Assembly: GCA_030528145.1 (NCBI GenBank)
Contig: JAUMZK010000001.1
Location: forward strand, 248,001 to 312,000
From: Actinomycetaceae bacterium
Lineage (GTDB): Bacteria; Actinomycetota; Actinomycetes; Actinomycetales; Actinomycetaceae
Reading direction: 5' to 3'
DNA length: 64,000 nucleotides
Shown here: positions 1 through 6,172 of the stretch, piece after piece
How positions within the stretch are numbered: the first letter of the stretch is position 1
Layout of the letters: every line of letters begins with the position of its first letter
The notes under the pieces: model-generated
The model's database searches: none
Seen by the model: the letters and a program-made list of their open reading frames with translations, nothing else
Told to the model about the DNA's origin: nothing
Translations under genes and position numbers: made by a program

Positions 1-519
1 GCGTTCCGCCGCGATCGTAGCCACTAAAAACGTACACAGCATCGGAACCAGTGGTTTAATCGTCAAAAATGGCGCCAGGGCGGTAGCTAATACCAGCATT
101 ACTGCTGATAAACCGAACACTGCTAGCAAGGTTATTGGCGAACGTTGCCACAGCGCCACATAGGTAGCAAATAGCAAGAGGGCGCCCTCGAACTGAAACA
201 AATGTCCCAGCGGTGCCCACCCTCCCAGTAACGCTATTCCGTCAAGACCGAGCAAAAATGGTGTCCCAAAAGCCCACTTAGCCCGCAGTGCGATAGCGCG
301 CTCTAGACTAATCGCGGTGCCCATAAAAGATACGACCATGACTAAACCATGCGGGTTTGTGCCCGCTAATCGGGCGGTTCCAAGCGGGAGGAATGGGAGC
401 GCTACTACGCCTAACAACGGTGCGTCGGCGCTCATTCCCCCAATTAGGTTTATTCCGCCCATTCCCAGCAGGAACAGGCGGTGACCGATTAGTGTACGCG
501 AGCGAAGTTGACGGTCCAA
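1..519 (-). CDS. Multi-pass membrane protein, partial at left edge
   Basis: The minus strand is open from about 519 to the window edge, giving about 173 N-terminal residues of a hydrophobic protein with several predicted membrane helices. A motif near residues 60-75 (HGLVMVVSFMGTAISLER) resembles a conserved stretch I associate with uncharacterised bacterial membrane proteins. The start is uncertain: a TTG at 519 is the first start codon after an in-frame stop, and it overlaps the end of the DUF2249 gene by about 30 bases. I cannot name a function. The pairing with DUF2249 recalls gene clusters around nitric oxide or copper respiratory enzymes, but nothing here proves that. Confidence 0.5.
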   Translation of the reverse strand, partial: MDRQLRSRTLIGHRLFLLGMGGINLIGGMSADAPLLGVVALPFLPLGTARLAGTNPHGLVMVVSFMGTAISLERAIALRAKWAFGTPFLLGLDGIALLGGWAPLGHLFQFEGALLLFATYVALWQRSPITLLAVFGLSAVMLVLATALAPFLTIKPLVPMLCTFLVATIAAER

Positions 520-777
520 GGATCTTCAGAAAGGTAGCTAATTTCGATGTCGTCGCCGAACTGGTCGCGCACTTGCGCCAATAAAGGTACCGGATTGTGC
601 GGTGCCACTAGCGCCATGGATCCTCCAATTTGCAAGGAGGAAATTGCTCCCAATACAGCCGTCGCGGATCGCATGTGGAATTTGGGTGGCGTCCAAAGTG
701 GGCAGTGCGTTATCTGAATTACCGCAGGAACAAGAATGCTGTCCAGTTACGGGCAAAGTATTTTGTACGGGTTCCAT
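489..777 (-). pseudogene. DUF2249-family protein, frameshifted
   Basis: The N-terminal half (to IPHAIR) is read in one frame and the C-terminal half (from SATAVLGAISS, through LVAPHNPVPLLAQVRDQFG, to the stop at 489) in another. Joined, they give one small DUF2249-like domain: LD..QIPHAIR, then GGSMALVAPHNP, then a terminal EDPWTVNFARV. One extra G near 655 explains the break. The start at 777 has a good GGAGG four bases upstream. DUF2249 proteins are small, of unsettled function, and often lie near nitric oxide reductase or haem-copper genes. A sequencing error is possible, but other nearby genes are also decayed. Confidence 0.6.
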
Positions 778-1101
778 GTTTCCTCCAATGTGCAGGCATT
801 CGTTAACAAACTAATTATTACACTTTTCCCGTAGAAAATAAGGTAGAGGTGGGTAACCTGCTGTAAGTGGTGCATGCGCGCGCTCCCCATCTGACGCCTC
901 CTACTTTCCACTCGGTCACCCCAGCACTTACCGCCACAAACCGACCAGCTTGCCGCCTTGAAAAGCCTCCCGAAAAAGCCTGAAACAATCACTCTGAAAG
1001 TAAACGAGCGCCAAACTCCCTCCACCTTCCACAAGAGCCACTGAGTACAAAGTCCTGAATTTGGGTTACACAAATTTTATAGCTGTCAAACTTCAAGAAA
1101 A
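778..1101. other. Intergenic region, no gene found
   Basis: These 324 bases lie between the divergent DUF2249 and surface-protein genes. A TAATAAT element about 55 bases upstream of the DUF2249 start could be its -10 box. A 108-codon minus-strand frame over the region is not convincing because it overlaps the DUF2249 gene and matches no family I know. No signal peptide for the surface protein is encoded here; a stop at 1042-1044 closes its frame. Confidence 0.4.
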
Positions 1102-2561
1102 GTGATAGAGATAACCACAGCTCACGACGCTGAAGCCAAGGCTCAGCAGGAGTTAGCTTCCGCCAAGGCAGCTTTCGAAAAAGTGAAAAACGCCGATGCG
1201 CAGTCTCGCGCGAACATCGAAACGGCTAAGAAAGCTTTAGATGAAGCTAAACAGAAGCTCGCTAAAAAAAGAAAGCGATCTAGAATCAGAGAAGCAAACC
1301 TTAGAAAAGGCACAGGCTGACGCGAAAACCGCAAAGGAAGCGCATAACCTCGCAAAAAGCGCCTTACGATGCGGTGCTAAAGAAGGTTGGGCAAAGGTAC
1401 GACTTTGCAACCATGACCCAGCAACAAAAGAATGCTTTCCTTGCTAACAGGTTGCAAGAGTACATTAATGAGTACCGCCGCGAAGCGGGCTTACAATCGC
1501 TGCCGCTCATTGATAAGTACAACGAGATCCTCACGGACTGCTCTAAATTCCAACTTGAACACAACTTTAACGATCACGTTCACGAGAACTGCACGTTTGA
1601 TGTTACACGTAACGTTACGTTGACACAGGACCAGTGCAACAAGTTCTTCATGAACCGTACAAGTAGCAACGACCGGTTGGGTGAGCTAAATGATAAGTTG
1701 AAGTTTGGTAAGGAAGCCTACATTACGTAAGCAGATCCTAAAGGTGGCGCTACCGTTAAGGAAGCTGAAGAACTAGCTCGAAACATGTTCTACCTATGGA
1801 CTAGCAGTCAAGGTAACACCTCCCGTCTGTTAGACGCGGATGTCTCAGGTGCCGCTATAGGCGTATGGTACGACGAAACCACGGGCGGACTTGTCGCCAC
1901 TTGGCGCAGCTATCAGGCAGACAGTAACGACGCGGCGTCCTCGTACGATGTCTACATGCCCAAGAACAACAATGAACTAATCGGCTCTAAAGTGTATAAC
2001 TATGTCTCATTCGATGCCGAAAAGTGGAACAGTCAATTCAAGGGCTTGAAGCAGAATTCGAAGTTCCCAGTGCTTGCGGACAGCGGCGAAAAGATGACTG
2101 GGGACGTACCTACGGTGCCGAAGATGGAGACCGAGGAAACCAGGAAAGCTAAAGAAACGTTAGTTAATGCGGAAGCTTCACTGGATCACGCCAACAAGCG
2201 AGCCGGCGTTGCCAAAGAGAATGTTACGAGCGCAACTGCTGAAGTTGAGGAGACCCAGAAGCAGGCAGACGCTGCGGCCAAAATTTTAAAAGCTGCTAAG
2301 GCAGGTGCGGTTTCTCCGCAGGATGTGGTCGCTGCCGACGAAAAGCAGAAAGAAGCCGCGAAAGTCGCTGAAGCTGCAAAGGCTGCTGCAGCAGAGAAGG
2401 CTAAGGTGGCGGAAGCCGCTCAGGCAAAGACTGGTGAAACTCAAGCTGCTTTCGATAAGGCGCAGTCTGATGAAGCGAAGGCTAAGGCGGGCTTGGACAC
2501 TGCCAAGAAAGAACTGGATGATTTGAAGAATCCTCCGGCTCCGCAGCCAGCAACGCTGTAA
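1102..2561 (+). pseudogene. Broken surface protein: coiled coil, CAP domain, coiled coil
   Basis: Three frames must be stitched to recover one protein. An Ala/Lys/Glu-rich coiled coil (from 1102) shifts frame in a run of seven A near 1264-1270. A second shift near 1367 (an extra T restores AKSA-YDAVLKKVG) leads into a CAP/SCP-like domain (EYINEYRREAGLQSLPL, HNFNDHVHENC, later GVWYDETTGGLVATW). An in-frame TAA at 1728-1730 cuts that domain. The final 130 residues are another Ala-rich heptad-like coiled coil ending in a Pro-rich tail. No signal peptide or LPXTG anchor is visible, so the ends are probably eroded too. The parent was presumably a secreted or wall-associated protein. Two shifts plus a nonsense codon argue for real decay. 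Confidence 0.75.
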
Positions 2562-2568
2562 TAAAACC

Positions 2569-2609
2569 CCTGGGCGGTTCACTATAACTATTTGTGAACT
2601 GCCCCCAGG
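2569..2609 (+). terminator. Stem-loop after the surface pseudogene
   Basis: The arms CCTGGGCGGTTCAC and GTGAACTGCCCCCAGG pair almost perfectly around an AT-rich loop, eight bases after the stop. There is no clear T-tract. It lies between convergent genes and may stop transcription from both sides. Confidence 0.6.
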
Positions 2610-2649
2610 AATACGCGAGTCGCTAGTGTCATGCTGGCGACTTGCGTTT

Positions 2650-3822
2650 TTAACGATCCTTAACCTTCTGGACTTTCATATTTAGGATCGCTAAAGCAAG
2701 AAATAAAAAAGAAATAAAGGCGAAAATCACGGAAACGTTAACCAATGAGAGAAGGAGAGAAAACAGGGCATACGAAACAAGAATCGCGCCATAAGAAAAC
2801 AAAGAAAAAGCACTAAAAGCAAGAACGCCTTCCACCCCATCGGCGGAACTAATAAATCTATTAGTCAAAAAAGGCGCGATCAATGAACCCAATACGCCGA
2901 ATATAAAGAAGCTACATAAATAGATAGGCAAAAGGTCAAAAATGCAGATAAAAAATGCTATAGAAAGAACCAAAAGAGCGACCGGATAAAACATATGATA
3001 ATCAACGATAGGTTTATAGAACTGCAGTAATAGACCGCCCATTATACCCCCAAAGACAAAGAGGCATATAGCAACACTAAAGAATAGTGAGCCATATCCC
3101 GCCTGCGCAAAGTGAGAAGGAAGTAAAATATTCAAACTACCCGCCAGCATCAATTCTAGAATGAAAATTTGAAGAAGAATCCTCAAAACATTAGGAATTT
3201 TCCTAATACTCTTGAAGTATGAAACAATTGAAAAATATTCTGGAGTAATCGAAACTTGACACGAATCAATAATTCCAACTTTCACTTTTAAGAAGTAAAA
3301 CAGAGTCACGCATCCGATCACCAAAAGAATTAACGTGATTTTCGAAGGGCTCAAGAACATAAGAGCACTTCCACCAAAAAGCGCAGATAAAGCTAGAGAT
3401 AAATTCAACGCAATTTGCATCCCACCTAAACTAGTGACATACTTCTCGTCTAAAGAAATCTCACGAAGTACCATCGAGGATGCCGGAATTAAAATACCGT
3501 CACTAATTGCAAACAAGCACAGCGGAATAATGTAGAGAATCCAGTTTTTCGAAAACGTGAGTACAACAAAAGTCAAGAGAAAAGAGACTGTACGTCCCAC
3601 TAGACCTGAAGAGACACAATACAAACTTCCTGAACGACGAGCTACTAATGGCGAAATCAATAAGCCAAGCAGCCGAAGAAAAGAAAGCAAAGTGAGAAGG
3701 GAAGAAGCCACACTTACCGAAAAAGATGAGAATAGGATCCAATTGAGACAGACGAAATAGAATTGATCCATTAAAGAGATGAGAAAACCAAGCAGAATCC
3801 ACTTTTTGACGACTTTATTCAT
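2650..3822 (-). CDS. MFS-type exporter, last gene of RiPP-like operon
   Basis: This 390-residue, very hydrophobic protein has about 12 predicted membrane helices in the two-times-six pattern of major facilitator exporters (for example the GGIMGGLLLQFYKP segment in the second half). I chose ATG 3822 because it overlaps the upstream stop as ATGA, which implies translational coupling. The longer frame to 3855 would run into the flavoprotein gene. Last in an operon with a radical SAM enzyme and a flavoprotein decarboxylase, it probably exports their product or gives self-resistance. It is markedly AT-rich compared with the rest of the window. The substrate cannot be told from sequence. Confidence 0.8.
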   Translation of the reverse strand: MNKVVKKWILLGFLISLMDQFYFVCLNWILFSSFSVSVASSLLTLLSFLRLLGLLISPLVARRSGSLYCVSSGLVGRTVSFLLTFVVLTFSKNWILYIIPLCLFAISDGILIPASSMVLREISLDEKYVTSLGGMQIALNLSLALSALFGGSALMFLSPSKITLILLVIGCVTLFYFLKVKVGIIDSCQVSITPEYFSIVSYFKSIRKIPNVLRILLQIFILELMLAGSLNILLPSHFAQAGYGSLFFSVAICLFVFGGIMGGLLLQFYKPIVDYHMFYPVALLVLSIAFFICIFDLLPIYLCSFFIFGVLGSLIAPFLTNRFISSADGVEGVLAFSAFSLFSYGAILVSYALFSLLLSLVNVSVIFAFISFLFLALAILNMKVQKVKDR

Positions 3823-4355
3823 TTGATTGATACTTTCTCGATAAAGCGGAGCCATTTATCGTAAGAGGGGACTGAAACAGCATCCATTAGCATTCCGGTG
3901 GAAAGTTCTACGCATCTTGAAGATTCTTGCCAAACTCGCACTCCCGATTCAATAAGAGTTGCCACATTCCGCTGTACCACGGGAGCATCCCACATAGAGG
4001 GATTAGTTGAAGGAAAAATACAGTGCCTTGAAGCAAAAGAAAGAGCAAGGCAATCAATGAGATCAATACCTAACCCCGCAGCAAAGCGCCCGATCCTACC
4101 AGCCGAAGCAGGTGAAGTTACGAGAGTGTCAAATTCCTCTGCAAGCGTTATATGCCACGGATGTACTTGCACTTCATCGGCATTTATGTAAATCTCACAA
4201 AGATTTCGGAGCAGTGTTTCTGAAACGAACATTCTTGCGTTTTGACTGACTACAACGCAAAAAGTGGCATCTTCATACGCATTTCGCAGTCGAGCAAGAT
4301 ACTCAGGCATCCGCGATGCTGCAGGCGCACCAGTCAAGGCAAATACAATCTTCAT
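3819..4355 (-). CDS. HFCD flavoprotein, EpiD/LanD-like cysteine decarboxylase
   Basis: This 178-residue protein belongs to the homo-oligomeric flavin-containing Cys decarboxylase (HFCD) family. Visible marks are an N-terminal MKIVFALTGAPAA flavin-binding strand-loop; WHITLA with the likely active-site His near residue 68; SPASAGRIGR at 81-90, in place of the PASANT motif; and PSTNPSMW at 115-122, in place of PxMNxxMW. EpiD/LanD members oxidatively decarboxylate a C-terminal peptide cysteine to an enethiol; PPC decarboxylase (CoaBC/Dfp) uses the same chemistry. At this length it lacks the CoaB synthetase domain, and its neighbours are peptide-modifying, so a LanD-like role is preferred. ATG 4355 overlaps the radical SAM stop as ATGA. 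Confidence 0.8.
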   Translation of the reverse strand: MKIVFALTGAPAASRMPEYLARLRNAYEDATFCVVVSQNARMFVSETLLRNLCEIYINADEVQVHPWHITLAEEFDTLVTSPASAGRIGRFAAGLGIDLIDCLALSFASRHCIFPSTNPSMWDAPVVQRNVATLIESGVRVWQESSRCVELSTGMLMDAVSVPSYDKWLRFIEKVSIK

Positions 4356-5683
4356 TCGTCTTTCTCCAGTCCATGCTTTTCTGCCCACACATCAAGAAGC
4401 GCCTGAAAATGGATGCGAAACTGTGGGCATGCAGACTCCCCATCAAACCACCGTTTAGGGCACGTACCGCCACACGCTGGTAGAAATGTGCATGAACGAC
4501 ACTGCTGCGCTTGCTTCGTTTCCAACCAATTATCGAATTTCCCAGATGGTCGAAGATGCCTCAGCGGTATTTCCCCGATATTTCCGAGTACTTCCTCTCT
4601 TTCATACTTCGGAACAATCGGATATTCTGTACAGCTATAGAGTGCACCATCAGGAGATATTACCTCTTCTTGTCTCGAGACTGCGGAACATATTCTTCCT
4701 TTCTCATTCAAGGGGAAAATATTCTGAGATAAATTTGTTTTAGCTAGATCACGCACAGCTTTAATATAAGGATCACAGAGTTGTGTATCTGATTCAATTT
4801 TATATCTAGAGTTATCATTTCCCCAGTCATAAACGGGCACAATTGAAATTCTAACTCTCGGATGAGCAGCTCCTATTTCCATTAACTGTAAAAATAGAAC
4901 TTCGAGGCTTCCGGAGGAAGTTTTTGACAAATTAATCCGAATAATGAGTTGCAGTCTGGGAAGGTCTTCAAGAGCGCTAAGTATAAGAGTCAAATTCGAA
5001 AGAATATCATCAAATGATCCCCTACCAGATTTACGCAAGCGCATCACGTCATGGCTACTTTTCGCACCGTCAAGTGTGATAACAATGAGACGCAGATTTG
5101 CAATTTCATATAGCTCACGGACTCTTTCCAACGTGGCAAGTGTGCCATTTGTAGAGATCATCGAGCGGAACGTCAGATTCCTATTCTCAGTTATATGTTT
5201 AACTTTCGCGCTCACCCGCTTTAGAGAATGAAAAGCCATCAGAGGCTCTCCCCCGTACCAACGAAACTCAATTGTTCTCACCCTTGGATTCTCAGATGCT
5301 TCAAGTACACGTCCAAGTAGGCGTTCTGTAATCTCTTCATTCATGAATTGAGGGCGAGTCCGTTGACCACAGTACAGACATGCTAAATTACAAGCAGCAG
5401 TCATCATTGGAATAAAGACTCTTGTTTCTTCACTTAAATTAGCTTCAGAAAGTCTTTTGATTTGGATTCTTTCTTCATTTTGAGGGCTGGTATTAGTTAT
5501 GACACCTAGGTCTCGCAAGAGCCCTAGACTGCCTTTCGAATAAGCTTCGAGAACTACCTCTTTTCTGTCATTGACAAGGAGGGCGACGACCTTACATGTT
5601 GTCGCAACAAAAGCAAGACGGTACAGAGAGTTACCAACTCTGTAAACCGCTTCACTTAGATTACAGTACTTCGACAAATGCAT
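4352..5683 (-). CDS. Radical SAM/SPASM peptide-modifying enzyme
   Basis: This 443-residue protein has the radical SAM motif CNLACLYC (Cys98, 102, 105) after an N-terminal region of about 90 residues that could act as a peptide-recognition domain. A SPASM-type Cys-rich C-terminus follows (GRICSA, GALYSCTEYP, then QCRSCTFLPACGGTCPKRWF), able to bind auxiliary Fe-S clusters. Such enzymes make thioether or carbon-carbon crosslinks, or other radical modifications, on ribosomal peptides or proteins. I chose ATG 5683 because GGAGG lies eight bases upstream and it leaves room for the small Cys-ending ORF. An in-frame TTG extension to 5767 would overlap that ORF. An anaerobic sulfatase-maturase role is the main alternative, but no sulfatase is nearby. 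Confidence 0.85.
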   Translation of the reverse strand: MHLSKYCNLSEAVYRVGNSLYRLAFVATTCKVVALLVNDRKEVVLEAYSKGSLGLLRDLGVITNTSPQNEERIQIKRLSEANLSEETRVFIPMMTAACNLACLYCGQRTRPQFMNEEITERLLGRVLEASENPRVRTIEFRWYGGEPLMAFHSLKRVSAKVKHITENRNLTFRSMISTNGTLATLERVRELYEIANLRLIVITLDGAKSSHDVMRLRKSGRGSFDDILSNLTLILSALEDLPRLQLIIRINLSKTSSGSLEVLFLQLMEIGAAHPRVRISIVPVYDWGNDNSRYKIESDTQLCDPYIKAVRDLAKTNLSQNIFPLNEKGRICSAVSRQEEVISPDGALYSCTEYPIVPKYEREEVLGNIGEIPLRHLRPSGKFDNWLETKQAQQCRSCTFLPACGGTCPKRWFDGESACPQFRIHFQALLDVWAEKHGLEKDE

Positions 5684-5711
5684 GACCGCCGCCTCCAAGT
5701 TAGCTTCTAAC

Positions 5712-5792
5712 TCAACAAACGATGTTGAGATCACGTGCTTCAATCTCCTGCTCTGACTGCTCTTCAAAGGTTATTACCTCTGCCTCTAGCAT
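5712..5792 (-). CDS. Candidate RiPP precursor peptide ending Ile-Val-Cys
   Basis: This 26-codon ORF starts at ATG 5792 behind GGTGAG and stops 28 bases before the radical SAM start. It begins MLEAEVITF, continues with an acidic Glu/Gln-rich segment that could be a leader, and ends EARDLNIVC. The only cysteine is the last residue. EpiD-type decarboxylases are known to need a C-terminal Cys preceded by hydrophobic and small or aliphatic residues, and Ile-Val-Cys fits that rule. It lies downstream of the operon's promoter and operator-like palindrome. No Ser or Thr is near the C-terminus, so a classical aminovinyl-cysteine ring is unlikely and the radical SAM chemistry must differ. I infer the precursor role from position and terminus; I recognise no homologue. 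Confidence 0.6.
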   Translation of the reverse strand: MLEAEVITFEEQSEQEIEARDLNIVC

Positions 5793-5829
5793 GACACTCA
5801 CCAGCTTTCTATTACTTGTTGACCGAAAA

Positions 5830-5851
5830 TCGAAAGAGGAATTTCTTTCGA
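5830..5851. promoter_or_regulatory. Perfect palindrome at predicted RiPP-operon start
   Basis: TCGAAAGA and TCTTTCGA form perfect 8-base arms around GGAATT. They begin about nine bases downstream of the TATAAT box, so they overlap the expected transcription start. That position suits a repressor operator. A 5'-UTR hairpin is the alternative. No dedicated regulator gene lies alongside. Confidence 0.5.
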
Positions 5852-5859
5852 TTGGTGCG

Positions 5860-5865
5860 ATTATA
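5860..5865 (-). promoter_or_regulatory. TATAAT -10 box of RiPP-like operon
   Basis: A perfect TATAAT on the minus strand lies about 70 bases before the candidate precursor start. The -35 box at the usual spacing is weak (TAATTC at 5883-5888), which suggests regulated or activator-assisted use. Confidence 0.5.
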
Positions 5866-6172
5866 TTCACCTTCTCTAAGTAGAATTATGCAATGTCTCA
5901 CATCGTGATACTTTCTCCTATTCTCCTCAGAGACTTTCCGCGCGATAGAAACTGCTAGAAGTCATTGGAAAATAGCGGGAAACGGGGTGGATTGTTGGGC
6001 GGGTGTACGGCTACACATACGCAACAATTCGCCCCCCCCAACCGAAGTCATCAACGCTTACAATCAAACTCGTTACCTAACACCGGCACCCACATAAAAA
6101 GCAAAACAATACCCAGGACAGTTCAAAACAAGAATTACTGCAACTCCGAATTGGGGTAGCTGAGCGCTTTTC
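5866..6172. other. Intergenic region between RiPP-like operon and helicase
   Basis: No convincing gene is present. It holds the weak -35 region of the RiPP-like operon and a run of eight C near 6031-6038. A short inverted repeat, AGCGC-TTTTC-TTAGCGCC, at about 6163-6181 spans the helicase stop codon and may help end helicase transcription. Confidence 0.4.

Noticed and set aside
178..189. Palindrome GAGGGCGCCCTC as an operator
   Set aside because: It lies inside the partial membrane protein frame and is explained as two abutting copies of the GAGGGCG variant.
617..655. GGAGGATCCATG inside the DUF2249 gene as an independent gene start
   Set aside because: The GGS-M residues it encodes are part of the conserved domain, so the ribosome-site likeness is probably coincidental.
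747..1073. 108-codon minus-strand ORF in the DUF2249 / surface-protein gap
   Set aside because: It overlaps the DUF2249 N-terminus in another frame, has no known motif and no good ribosome site.
5812..5901. 29-codon GTG ORF upstream of the candidate precursor, considered as the RiPP precursor itself
   Set aside because: It overlaps the TATAAT box and the palindrome, its best ribosome site is about 14 bases away, and its single Cys is near the N-terminus, so it does not suit a C-terminal Cys decarboxylase.
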